64,000 nt of DNA, taken from contig JAXDDX010000013.1 in assembly GCA_034670405.1 (NCBI GenBank), forward strand, positions 2,164,501-2,228,500. The letters run 5' to 3'. This document shows positions 1 through 11,896 of this stretch, in pieces. The position numbers and the translations under genes were made by a program. The DNA is from Hoplostethus atlanticus (taxonomy: Eukaryota; Chordata; Actinopteri; Trachichthyiformes; Trachichthyidae). How positions within the stretch are numbered: the stretch's first letter is position 1; every line of letters begins with the position of its first letter. The notes beneath the pieces are model-generated. The model saw only the letters and a program-made list of their open reading frames with translations, had not been told where the DNA came from and made no database searches.

Positions 1-70
1 CTTCTTATTTTGATGGGGAACGTCCTGGCACCCCCCATGGACCTCTTGGGGTCCACCAGCCGGAATCTCC
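1..70. repeat. Fragment of a dispersed non-autonomous DNA transposon (family 2)
   Basis: The first 70 bases carry runs such as GGACCTCTTGGGGTCC that resemble the end of the better preserved copies at 37905-38215, 42515-42742 and 44095-44291. The element is cut by the window edge, so the assignment is tentative. Confidence 0.35.
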
Positions 71-1838
71 ACTGCAACACAAATTAAGAGCAATTTACAA
101 CGGCTGTGAAAAATGGCCACCATTTCTCATTTTAATTTAAAGTCTAATCAAAAGTTTGAGTCAAGAGTTTTCACAGTTGCTGCTATCCTTAATTGAAAAA
201 GTTTGACAAGATCAATCAAGTCATCCCTGGTTTAACTTCAGCCAGATGCAGGTTTTTTTTCCCTTTCCATCGGTGTTCAGTCGCACGCTGCTGTCAGGAG
301 GCACACGCCGTCAGCCAATTCAGCTCTGTGTCTCCACTCGACCACTATACAAACCCCATTCACTCATTAAAGCAGACACGCGTCCGGCTGCAGCCACTGC
401 CCTACCTGTCAAACTTCGTTTTGCAGAGACACAAACCAAGCTACCTACCTCAAAACATTGGTGGTCGCCAAACTGTAATCATGCCATCGAGATTCAGTCC
501 GTCTTCTAATTTAAAAGGCACTCCTAACGAGCGCGAGAAGTTAGACTTTTCTTAGATTTTTTTTTCTTGTTTGTCTTTTTGTTATTAGATAATAAAAACT
601 CGGAATACACAATGAAAAATATATGAGAAAAAGGCAAGGCTTAAAAAGATCAGTAGGGTATAGCTTTGACGTTGTTTTCCCAACTTCCAGCCTCAGTGTT
701 TACAATAAACTCAAGTGTAATTACTTTTAACCTGACGTAGCCTAACTCTTTATGATATGAAACCCAGAGTATACATACTATTAGACTGATGGATGTTATA
801 TAGGGTGTTATAAAAGTTTAAAAGTAAACATAAACTGCTTTTCTGCAAATATAATTGACTTCATTACCTCTTGTGCTGCCTGTGAGGTTTCAGTACCTTT
901 TTTCCGCTTTTTAATTTTGTAGCTGCTGTTCATTGTTTAGATTCTCTTGTGCTACACGGGGATGATAGAATAGACTGAGAAAGGTTGATCTTTTCATGCA
1001 CTTGTGGCACCAGATTTACTTCTCGCGCTTGCGCACAACAGATTTCTTCTGTTGCGAGCACTGCCCAATATTAAGATAAAAAGAGAAAAGAGTAGGACAA
1101 AGGGGGATTTGGCGACGGTCCTATGGGCAGGGCTATTTCTAAATTTCGATGGTCTAATAAGAAAAATACAACGTGCGTAGAAGGTGCCAGATTATGTAAT
1201 TGCGAGTAAAGGCGGTTGCCTTTGAACCAAACTACAGGAATGTCTCCTTCTCTGTTTTAATGTCGCTTCACTGCATTCTCATCGGTGTGTATGCTGATAA
1301 GTATTATCACATTCTAGTTCTTCATCCGCTCCCTACTGTCCATGTGTCCCCAAATGTGACCAAAAGTGTCCTCCCACCACCAAAAGAAGACATGGAAAAG
1401 GAATCCTTAGGAAATGATTTTATTCTTGGACTAGAGTGTAGAAAATATCGTTATAAGACTTCTTTTTTTCAACATCTGTTTATGTGAAAACAATATAGAG
1501 CTGGCAGTATAAAGAGACAATGCATCGCCATTGCGCTCTGTTTGGACAATAGCTGCATAACTTTTGATCACTGTGAACTTCATGACATGATACCATAACA
1601 TGTTTTGCTATTAAATAAGACACATTGGTGCTAGAATAAAACGTTGGAGTGTCAAACCCCTTCTCGAAACCTCATGAACAGAATGGCCAGCTGCAGAGAA
1701 TAGACTACACGTCTAAATAGGCAAGAGGTATAGAAGCAACTCAGCAATATATAGACAAAATATATACAAAAGGATGTGTACAAAACATCTATAAATCTCT
1801 TACATACAAAAATATCTTAATATATTTCCAAAAAAGCG
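71..1838. other. Non-coding DNA downstream of ascl1a
   Basis: About 1.8 kb, mostly AT-rich, with only short open frames that lack splice partners or family similarity. I see no gene, tRNA or clear repeat in it. It lies beyond the predicted 3' end of ascl1a and may hold regulatory DNA, but nothing in the sequence shows this. Confidence 0.5.
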
Positions 1839-2399
1839 TTTAATATAGAATTGTATAGAATAAATCCGTGACTGGAAGCATTTTCTGAATTAAACGTCTC
1901 AGAGGTTATCAAAGGGTTGGTGTTCTTTGATTGGATTTAGCATAGTTGAAGAGCAACGATTTAAATAATGTTTTTTGTGTGCTGCGGTTGAGCATGAATT
2001 CACTAGGATTTTTTGTTTGTTTTTCATGGGCAAATGCACGGAAGCTTGGATTCCCACGCTGTCAGGAGACCCATCTTCCTTAGTCCTTTGGCGCTGATCT
2101 CTGGCCTTATTTTCCCAAGTTTTCAGGATGCAAGGCCGTGTCTGTCTGTCGGTCTGGGAGGACACCGGACCAGAACGCGTATACAGTGCATCTTGTTCTT
2201 GAGGACACCCAGCCTCCTCCAGGGACCATCCCAAGCGCTCGATAACAGTACCAATTGAGTTGATCCATATTTCTGTGAGAACAAGGGAAAAAAGGAAAGT
2301 TATGTTAAGCCCGTATTCAAATAGTTCAGTTTGAATGATGGATAGTGGTAGCTGGTGATGACTTCGGTAACAGCAGGATTTCTTACCATATACAGATGC
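1839..2399 (-). other. ascl1a: ascl1a 3'UTR with an intron
   Basis: Thirteen bases after the ascl1a stop codon there is a strong donor (exon end 2387, then GTAAGA on the minus strand). A pyrimidine-rich acceptor ending CTCACAG places the next exon at 2272. The 114-base intron (2273-2386) thus lies wholly in the 3'UTR, as is known for ASCL1 in other vertebrates. The downstream exon would run to a minus-strand ATTAAA signal (TTTAAT at 1839-1844 on the plus strand). The stop is too close to the junction to trigger nonsense-mediated decay. UTR ends are inferred. Confidence 0.6.
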
Positions 2400-2993
2400 T
2401 CAGAACCAGTTGGTGAAGTCTAGGAGTTCCTGCTCCTCGGGACTGAGGGGGTCGTAGCCCTCGTCGGATGAATAGGACGACACCGGAGAGCCTGCCATGG
2501 AGTTCATGCCGGCGGAGTATCCCTGCGACATGGTGGGCGACAGGACGCCGGACTGAAACGCCGCACTCACCGCGTCGTGCTCGTCCAAGAGCTGCTGCAG
2601 CGCGCGGATGTACTCCACGGCCGAGCGCAGCGTCTCTACTTTGCTCATCTTCTTGTTGGCGGCGCCGTTGGGGACGTGCTCCCGGAGGGTGGCGAAGCCG
2701 TTGTTGACCAGCTTCACCCGGTTGCGCTCCCTCTCGTTCCTGCGGGCCACCGCGTGCGGCTGCTGCTGTGGCAGAGTGTAGCCGAAGCCCGCAAAGTTCA
2801 GCCTCCGCTTGCACCGCAGCAGCTCAGGCGAGGAGGAGCGCTGCCTCTTACCCTGCTTGGACGCCGACTTGCCGCTGCCGTGGCTGCTGCCGGTCGGGCT
2901 CAACTGAATGCTCTGTGCGGTTGCGAAGAAACAGGCGGGCGGCATCAGTTGCTGCTGGCTGACACTAATTTCCATCTTGGCTGTGATGTCCAT
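2400..2993 (-). CDS. ascl1a: Achaete-scute homologue 1a, proneural bHLH transcription factor
   Basis: A single open frame of 197 residues starting MDITAKMEI and ending LLDFTNWF, as in fish Ascl1a. The basic helix-loop-helix domain covers about residues 82-136, with the DNA-contacting basic stretch RRNERERNR at 84-92. It is preceded by the family motif [19 protein letters not shown] (from residue 49) and followed by a Ser/Pro-rich C-terminal region. The protein works in the nucleus as a heterodimer with E proteins on E-boxes, driving neuronal fate and Notch-ligand expression. It lacks the long Ala and Gln tracts of mammalian ASCL1, as is usual in fish, and has one residue fewer (a Ser) than other family members just before YDPLSPEE. 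The first ATG is used because the N-terminus matches the family. It is head-to-head with itfg2, 4.2 kb away. Confidence 0.97.
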   Translation of the reverse strand: MDITAKMEISVSQQQLMPPACFFATAQSIQLSPTGSSHGSGKSASKQGKRQRSSSPELLRCKRRLNFAGFGYTLPQQQPHAVARRNERERNRVKLVNNGFATLREHVPNGAANKKMSKVETLRSAVEYIRALQQLLDEHDAVSAAFQSGVLSPTMSQGYSAGMNSMAGSPVSSYSSDEGYDPLSPEEQELLDFTNWF

Positions 2994-3403
2994 TCCCAGT
3001 ACAAATCTTATAGAGAATCACCAAGTTTCGAAGAGTTGTATAGCCTAGGATGGCGGTGCGTCCCGCTCGTGCCGTTCACGTGGTGTGGCCGCTTTACGCG
3101 CACTTCAGCCTCGTTTCAATGGGGGCAGTCCGCTGAGCTGCTGCCTCGCGCGCTCCTCAAAGCTGCACTGAGTCCTCTGGGAAAGCCACTACTGCTTTTC
3201 AATACGTTTGGATGGGGGACTGGCCACGCCCTCCTGTCGCGTGGATTCACCTTTGGCTCCTGCGCCGGTGCCGGTGCGTTGCGCGCGCCGGACGCGTGCC
3301 GTTTGAAGCACTAAACAAACAGTCACTGGTGAGTGTTTTCTTTCTTTCTATCATGGGCGTCAATTAAGTTTGGCACACAAGAACGTACTGTTGATTTCGA
3401 CAC

Positions 3404-3532
3404 AGCCGTGTGTCCGGTTTGGGACGACGCGCACTTGCATTACTTTTCAATGCAAGACATATTAATAACTGCATACATTAAAAAGTAAAAAAGTAATAAA
3501 CGTGTGTGTTGTCCCAAACCAGACACACGGCT
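3404..3532. repeat. Palindromic miniature inverted-repeat element
   Basis: Arms 3404-3425 and 3511-3532 are reverse complements over 22 bases with one mismatch. The match continues inward at lower identity to ATTACTTTT / AAAAGTAAT, giving about 42-base arms. An inner palindrome CTTGCATT/AATGCAAG sits in the left half. Several arm mismatches are CG in the left arm against TG or CA in the right, the mark of methyl-CpG decay. I could not define a target-site duplication or the superfamily. Confidence 0.75.
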
Positions 3533-3599
3533 TTTGTTCAAAATGACACATCTTTTCTGACAGTGCATGGACAAGGCGTGCAGTCCAAATGTGATGATG

Positions 3600-3890
3600 T
3601 AGTTTTTATCACTATAAAGGAGAGCAAAGAATAAGAAAAACTGAAAGAAGTCTAATTTGAAGCCAAATCGTAAAAAGTCTCATCAGAGGATCATTCAAGA
3701 TCTGATGGAAGCTGATAGTTTGATGATTCTAATAATTGATCACACTAACCCCATAATAATAATATCTTCAGATATCAGTCATTGTTCCACTTTGTCCCCA
3801 GGAATTTAGCCTATTTATACAAGCTGGTTTTGGAGTTCATGGTGGTGTTGAAGATATGGTGGTATAATATTAGATGTATGGACTTGGCCA
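3600..3890. repeat. Dispersed repeat, family 3, copy 1
   Basis: Shares ordered blocks with 42840-43105: GGAGAGCAAAGA, GAAGCC(A)ATC, GCTGATAGTTTG, CAGTCATTG and ATATTAGATG, in the same order and similar spacing. No coding capacity is visible. The boundaries are approximate. Confidence 0.6.
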
Positions 3891-4930
3891 AACCTTTGGA
3901 GGAACTCGACGACCCCGTGTTACCGAGAGAGGTCGGTGAATTGAAATGATTTCACACAGTCAGTCTTAACCCGTTTCTGCTGATTGTTCAGAGTTTGTGC
4001 GTTGAAGAAAAAGTTGATGGATTACTTGCTAGTCACTTTCACAAAAGAAAATAAACTTCCCACTGCGGCAATATTTAATTCTGTGGGTAACTTGGAGAAT
4101 TAAATGATTTTATGCAGTGTATAGCCGAAAAATGCGTATAAGAAATAAAGCTTTTATTTTGTGGTGCTGAAAGACAGCGCTCTCCAGTTTTATTATAGTA
4201 AAGTATAACATTCTTGCTCCTTATATATCTGGTTAAATCAGAGTTACTTGACGCGTTGAAGTAGGCGTTTAGCCCTGGATAATTCAAATATAGTGTCTGA
4301 ATGCTGCTCATCAGAGAGTGGGGGACCGTTGTGCAGCAAAGGCAAATTTTCCACTTTCACCAGAGCAGATCATCAGCGTCGCAGAGGCGGAACGGAGGGC
4401 TCAAATCTGCGGAGGGGCCCCGAGGAGCAAACATTTCGAGAGTGCTTTGTGTATGATTTGATACACCCTATATGGTTACAGTAGCCTCGACGCGGTGTAT
4501 CCCTTCCGTTATTGTTTCTTTGGAAAGTGAGCATAATAAAACTTGTCTTTCGCTCAGAACAAAACCAAGCCCGTAATACCCTACCCAATGAATTACTCTC
4601 ACTCTCTGTCTCACTGTCTCTCTCTCTGTGTCTCTGACTGTCTCTCTCTCACACACACATAAACACACTCACTCTCTCTGTGTCTGTCTCTCTCTCTCTC
4701 ACACACACACGCTTCTCTCGCTCTCTACCCCACCCCCCCCCTCCTTTTTGTGTATGTATGAATTACTCTCTCTCTCTCTCTTTTCTGTGTGCGCGCGCGT
4801 GCGTGTCGAGGAGGGGTTGTACATAAATTGTGCAATTTTTCTACGTTGGCCATGGCATTCAAAATCAAGCTTGCATTGAGGAACCCCAGCCCCCACCAAT
4901 ACTTTCTTTTATTTCCCTCCCTCCCCCCTT
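3891..4930. other. Intergenic DNA with simple-sequence tracts
   Basis: Between ascl1a and itfg2. It contains imperfect CT/CA-rich simple repeats at about 4596-4800 that generate spurious open frames. No gene is supported. Confidence 0.5.
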
Positions 4931-4934
4931 TTCA

Positions 4935-5560
4935 TTTTCTTTTTTTTCGGGCCCAGCAAGAGAGTTTAGAAAAGAAGCGTGGGTTCTATTCAGCCTCCCC
5001 CGGCAGGCCTTTGCCATCGCCAGGCTTTCTGAAACCTATCCATGCCCTGTCAGTGCGCTTCCAGAGTCCAATTAGCGCTTTGTAAAGACTCTCTCTCTGC
5101 CGCGGTCTTCCAGAGGCAGGGAAGGCGCTCACTTTACTTGAGGGGGTTTCCAGTCATGGCTGAGTGTAATAATTAATATGACATCTGGGCGCCCGGGTTC
5201 CCATTCAACTACTTACTATCTTTTTTTCTCTTTCTCTTTATATGGAGTTTTCTGGGAGATAATAAAACAAAAACTTATAAGCACCCGTTATAATCCCCTG
5301 TGTGTGATGTAAGGGATTATCTTTCAATTTGTTAGCTATTAAAAATAAATTGTCTTTCTTACAGAGCGCCTGTTGTTTAATTTCTGCAGGTGCATTATTC
5401 TTTTAGAAGCAATGCCCAAAGCAATGGAGAAAAAATGTTCAAAAGATTTAGGATTAGTCTTATTAGTAAGACTATTTTAATGCAGTTTCCCTTGCAAGTT
5501 AACAGTTTCCAGAACACCTCTGTGTGAAAAGTTAGCTAAATTAAATGCAAAGGGAGAAAA
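4935..5560. promoter_or_regulatory. Candidate conserved non-coding element near ascl1a
   Basis: A stretch of balanced, high-complexity sequence standing out from the AT-rich and microsatellite surroundings, about 2-2.5 kb upstream of the ascl1a start. It contains homeodomain-like cores (AATTAGCG near 5070, TAATAATTAATATGAC near 5167) and an E-box CAGGTG near 5388, and has no open frame with splice partners. Neural developmental genes often carry such elements, so enhancer function is an inference; cross-species conservation could not be tested. Confidence 0.35.
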
Positions 5561-6900
5561 GTAAAGTAGGAGCCTATTGGGTGAAGCAGTCAACATGTCT
5601 AATCAAGTTTTATTGTACTTTACTCGAAAAACTTTTGAAGCCATTATACAATACCGAAAAGTCCTGTAATATTCCTATATCACTGTAAAGACTCACAGTG
5701 CAAATTAGTGAAATCAACTAATCTTTAATCATTAACTCAATGTCTATAGGTGTGTTTGTCATTTTCAACTTACAGTTGCTAGTTATCAGCTTCAGACCGT
5801 ATAAGTGTGAGTTCATGTCTTGTGACTTAATATTAGGAGTTGAAAGAACATCTTGCCAAGCATTCACTCAACTGATCATATAAAGTTTCTTAAGAAATAT
5901 TGTTAGCTTATTAGCATACTTCCCAGCATGCATTGTATTTGAGTTAACTCTCCAGAAACCCTTCGCTTCCTGTTGTTTGGATAAAGTTACCGGATGGAGA
6001 TTATTATTGTTATGCTATGTAGATATTGTAGGTGAATCATAGATCCGATTAAAAATTAAAATCATGATAACTGTGATGGAAATTAGTATCCAGTTCAATA
6101 ACTACACCTGATACTTAATAAATATTACCAATTGCGGGGTGTCTACTGCTTGTACTGCTTGTACTGCAGTGTACATTGTTGCAATACAGTGTAACAATGT
6201 TATCACACATGAACAACTGACAAAAAAAAAGAAATATATGCTCTTGCCAAGGAGTAAATAAGTGGAATGCAGTGAATTTAAATAATGAATGCTTGTCAAT
6301 ATGATGAGAACTTTGCTGACTTAATTTATTATCTTAGGTTCACTCAGTGTGTTTTACTACATTAGAACAACTACTACTACAACTTTGACCAAACTATTTT
6401 GTACTATTTCAGTCAACTTGAAATTTTAAGGCAGCAAGGAAAGTTTTTAAGTTGAAGTAGTCTAAATTTTCTTACAGTGTAGGGACTTATGGTGTGTGTG
6501 TGTGGTACTCAGTAGTTAATTTAGAGTAGATTTATCTTCTATGGTATCACCGTAATATTCAATGGTGTAGAAAGCGCGATAAACACCTAGTCCCTCTTGC
6601 CTGTTATGATCATGCAGCATTGTCATGAGTCAAAAGAAAAGTTGCAATAGTTTAGCGCCCTCTAGAGCATTAAAGGAGTATGTGTTTTGCACCTACACCC
6701 TGTTACCACTTGATGGCACTGTTACCCCGCTTATATAATGTAATGGAATATAATTCCTTCAATTGAAAAGAATGACCAAAGTTAACCTCATCCAGTTGTC
6801 TAGATAGCCTGGCCTCCCCAAAAGGTATTAGTCTTTACGTTAAATTTGTCAGCAGTTAACCAATTTAACTGTCTGTACAGTAAATTGATAAAGGTAAACA
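5561..6900. other. AT-rich intergenic DNA
   Basis: No gene or well-formed repeat seen. At 6706-6718 there is a one-mismatch CTCF-like 13-mer (CCACTTGATGGCA), and about 50 bases before it (near 6655) a weaker reverse-oriented version. Confidence 0.4.
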
Positions 6901-6934
6901 GGCCATCTCTACACTAAGCTTCCGTACTTTTCAG

Positions 6935-6942
6935 GTCACGTG
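6935..6942. promoter_or_regulatory. GTCACGTG E-box upstream of itfg2
   Basis: An eight-base GTCACGTG, about 300 bases before the itfg2 start codon. This is the core of the CLEAR-type site used by TFEB/TFE3 and of USF sites. Placement in the promoter is inferred from distance only. Confidence 0.35.
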
Positions 6943-7237
6943 TTTTTGTTTACCAGGAAATGGAAGTATGACAATTACAACCTGATCAGTCTTGTTTCAC
7001 ACAGCTAATTCAGTCAACAGAAGCCCACCAGTTTGTAAAAATGCATTTGTAGACTTGAAAATAATATACCAAAACGCCTTTTAGCCCACCGTTATGTGAG
7101 GACGACGCTGCTTTATTCCGTGCTCCGCGAGTGCTGCTAATTTTAGTTAAGTGCTATGTGTGCTATGGAGAACTACCAGCCCAACTACATTGGCTAATAG
7201 GCGCTAAAAGTTACCAGTCTAAAATCTCAGAGTAGCC

Positions 7238-10200
7238 ATGCGGTCCTTGAACTATGTTCAACGTTTCAGCTTGGATTTCACAGGAACTCTATTTCCTCAC
7301 GCCATTTGTCTCGGAGATGCAGACAATGATTCGGTAATGTAACTGTCGACGTTGTACCTCTGGGAATAAGCAATGCAACATTGAATTGATTGTTGAATGA
7401 CAGGTATCGGGGATATGTTGTTACTTTCTCACCCGTATTCTGCCTTTCTAGCTAGCATACAACCCCAACCCTCCTCAGTACCCGACTTCACGAGCTGTCT
7501 GTTTCCACTCATTGTAGCTGAACGAGCTGGTTGTGGGTGACACCAGTGGGAAGTTGCTTGTATACAAGAAAGATGTCTCCAAACCCTGGATCACAAGAAC
7601 TTGTGCGGGCATGGTCAGTACAGTAGCCAGAGGAATGGAAGAGAGGTTGATGATTCTGTTTGGTTTGCTTACTCATATTTATTTATTTATTTCATTATTT
7701 TATCCCATTTAATTTGTTTTGGTGTCCCAGCTCACTTGTGTTGCAGTTGGAGACGTCTGCAACAAAGGAAAGGTGAGTTGATGAAAGCCCAACCAAGACA
7801 CCAATATACAGTATGTCATGAATATCTTGGTGTTGATGTCTCCAGTGAGGAGAAAAATATTAATTTCCCATACCTCCTATACCTCACCTATACCCTATAT
7901 CTTGTGTTTTTCTATTTATCAGAACTTTGTGGTAGCTGTGGGTGCAGAGGGTTGGTTTCACCTGTTTGACCTGACAGCAGCAGCAGCCGCTGCAAGCAAG
8001 GCAGATTGTTCCAGCCAGTATGAAGCCCTTTTTTCTGATGACCAGAAGCCTAACTTCACCCAGCACATTCCTGCTAACACCAAAGTCATTCTTATTAGTG
8101 ATATTGGTAAGTTCTGCCATTATTATACATTATGTGCACATCAAGTTTATTGTTATGGTGAATTTGACTAAGTCTGTGCATGCAATTTGCAGATGGTGAT
8201 GGCCGCAATGAACTGGTGGTGGGCTACACGGACCGCGTGGTGCGAGCTTTCCGCTGGGAGGAGTCCTCTGAGGCTCCAGACCTGGGATCTGGACAGCTGG
8301 TGCTGCTCAAGAAATGGCTTCTGGAGGGACAGGTACTCTTGGCTATCAGTTCAACACACATTCCTGTTTGCATCACCTAGAATTGATGCCTAGTAGAGTG
8401 GCTTATACGTTAACCTTAGAGTACCTCATCATTGTTGTGAGTCATGAGTAGATGCATGACTCCATTTCACAGACCCCAAAATGCACTTTTACCACAGCAG
8501 AAGAAGATGTAGGCTGCAAATGTTGAATAGCATTAGTTAGCGTACAGTAGTAGTTTAACTAGTTAGATGTATTCCTATTACCAGTGCTATTTATGACTAT
8601 CTGAAATTATTCATGATAATCTTAACATGAGATAACAATATACATTTTGGTTTTGGAAGTGATCTGTGACTTGCTAGGTTTTCCACAAGTGCACAAGTAC
8701 AGAGGGTACATATGTGGCAGCCAAGATAGTTATTGGATAACGGCCTGTATCCTCTGCTGTTAATTATAGTAATGGTAGAAAGGCTGACTCGGTGCAGTTT
8801 GATGTGCAACACTGAGCAATACAGTAGACGCATACATTGAAATGCAGGCCGGTTGGCTTATTACACACAGTCAAACCCCAGTGTATGATGATATGCCTTA
8901 TGTGGCAGGTGGACAGTCTGTCAGTGAACCCAGGTCCAGAGGGTTTACCGGAGCTGATGGTGTCCCAGCCAGGCTGTGGCTATGCTATCCTGCTGTGTTC
9001 CTGGACACAACAGCACTCCAATGGCCCTGGCTCTGGAGAAGAGGCCCCTGCCACTCCTGGAAGGTAGACATTGTCATAATAAAAAAGGTTATACACATGG
9101 TGCCTGTAAAAAAAACTTTGCTTTGGTCCTCTAAGCGTGAGTAAAGATGTGTTACTTTAATCATTTGATTTGGTTTTGTTTCTTTCAGTGAGGGGCCTTC
9201 CCGAGATGTAATTCTCCACCTGACCACTGGGCGGATCCACAACAAGAATGTCTCCACTCACCTCATTGGCAGCATAAGCAGAGGTACCAAACAATGTACG
9301 CCTTGTATCAATGTGTTGGTCTACCACTACAAGAGGCCACACTTTGTATGATATTTTTATGATATTATATTTTGGTCAATACATTTTGACAGATGCTGTT
9401 GGTTTTTCCTTAGGCTCAAAAGATGAATCTTCTAAATGTGGACTGTTTGCTCTCTGTACTCTGGACGGTGAGTTAGACATTTTGAATGCATTTTAAATGA
9501 TCAGGCAAGATGATCAGTATTTTGTTGTGCAGTATAACAATAAAGCTAAAATTACATCCCTACATTTGTATAACAACATGTAAGGCAGGTTAGTAAGTGC
9601 TTTATGGCTTGTGATCCCCTCGCTACATTAGTAGTAGTAATGAGGTGGAGTGGTAAACCCTACAGCATATGGAGGTCTGCCATTAGCTAGATGGTAACAC
9701 AGAGTGAGAGAAATGTAAACTGGCTGTATTTCATGTTCTTAAACCTTGATAATAGATTATTTGACAAGGAAACTACATTCGGGAATAGAACTCCTCTGAG
9801 AAGCACCAGAGGTAGAGATGGTGTAGAGATGAGTCTGAAATGAGGGTTGGTTTCATTCTGCTGCCCTCCTGTTGGACTCATATGGGTTGCTATAATGGAT
9901 TTTCTGCCTTTTGATTGGTACTCTTTTCCTTTTCGATGAAATGTCAGACCCACCTGGTCACAAAAACCTTTGTCATTAAATTATTTCTCAAAGGAGCGAC
10001 ATAATGCTAACGTGTGCTACAGCGTGCTCTTCAGAAAGTCTAGCATTTTGTTTATTTATTCTCACAGCAGTAACACGTGCAAATCAATTTTCATGTTTAG
10101 AATGATCAGCGCTGTTGTTTTATAATTGCATCTCTTTTTGTCTTTGCACGTTGAAGGAACCCTGAAGCTGATGGACAGCTCAGAGCAGTTGTTGTGGTCT

Positions 10201-11831
10201 GTCCAGGTGGATCACCAGCTCTTCGCCCTGCAGAAGCTGGACGTCACTGTGAGTTTGTCTTTATGCGTTCATCACAGTTTGAGACTTATAGTGAGTATGT
10301 AATCATGTGTGTGCGTGTGTGTGTGTGTGTGTGTCTCCAGGGAGACGGCAGAGAGGAGGTGGTAGCATGTGCCTGGGACGGTCAAACCTACATCATTGAC
10401 CACAACCGTATGGTGGTCCGGTTCCAGTTCGATGAGAACGTCAACGCCTTCTGTGCAGGTGAGGGACCTCATACTTTGCCCCAAATTAGCTTTTTGCTCA
10501 CTTATTGACCATTGCATACACTTGGGATGATACTAATCCTGTTGCTGCGGTGCATGTCTAGAATTCCAAACATGCACACACCTCACGACACCAGTAGATG
10601 GCAACGTTGAGCTTCAGTCTCATACAGTCTGTGTCTTTGTGTTTGAACAAGCCACAGCTTCTTTGAGAGAGTGAATACTACATACACAGTGATAAGTGGA
10701 TTAAAGAAAGAGACCAGGGAGGTCTGCCTGCGTGACTTCATCTTCAGACCCAGTTGGGGATTGATTCTTCTATGCACTCTGTGTGTGAAAACACTCAGCC
10801 CTGTAGCTGCTCTGTGTGGTCATCAGTGCATGTTAGATTGGTGTCACTGCTGTTTGTGTGGCTCTGCCACTAAGCCTCTCATTAGTAGCCAGGCACCACA
10901 GGTTTGCTGATGTGTTCATTGGGATGCATATGTCATGCTGTATCACAACACTGCATGTCACACATTGAGTCAAAATTGCGTTTAATATATTAGATTAGTT
11001 TACTGGCTGAATTGTAACACCGCTGTCAAAGAATAGTTCATACTTGTTACCAGTGTAGAATATATCTATATTGAGTTGAGAGTGAATTGTGTTGTTTGCA
11101 TTGCAGGGCAGTACACCTGCAAGGAGGGCAAGAACAGCCCGTGCCTGGTGTACGTCAGCTTCAACCACAAGATCTATGTCTACTGGAGGGTGGAGCTGGA
11201 GCGCATGGAGCCCACTAACCTGGTGCGGGTCCTGGAGGAGAGACCCGAGTTCAAGAGCCGACTGAAGCAGCTGGGAGTGGGTGAGTCCGGCAGCCACCAC
11301 GGTGATCTAGTTAGCACAGCAGCTAGTAATCCTCTTGCATCGTTTCCTATTGTCTAAGTCCGGTCTCAGACAACATCTCTTACCAAAACGTGTGGGAAGC
11401 TAATGTGATATAGGCAACAAGGCTTTTTCTGTTCAGGGTAGAGCATCCCCTTCTGAAGTCAAACAGACATGCGTCATGTTTGTTGATCTTGTTTGGCAAT
11501 TTCTCCTAATGAGTCGAGTGGACCCCAACTGTTACTGTTTGCCTTCAGACGATTTGCCAGCCAGTTAGTCATAACAGTCTGAGACTCATCAGACTCTGAC
11601 TGGAATAGTATCGTGAGGTGGGAGGAGGTGATGGATGTTAAAAAGAATCCCTCCCTACTACACGTCACTGTTAAAGAGAGGCTGCTTGCTGGCAAGGGTA
11701 TTGTCCACCCTCTTCATAACATTTTAACCACACAAACACACTGTCCTCTCTGGGCTGAACAGGCTGAAGTATTTTTAGAGGGGCTGTAATCCACAAGCAC
11801 ACAGTCCTCTGAAGCCCAGGAAACCTCTCAT

Positions 11832-11896
<65 letters not shown>

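Noticed and set aside
2577..3314. A 245-codon open frame on the plus strand antisense to ascl1a
   Set aside because: It is a by-product of the GC-rich ascl1a coding sequence read backwards; it has no conserved domain, and ascl1a on the other strand is unmistakable.
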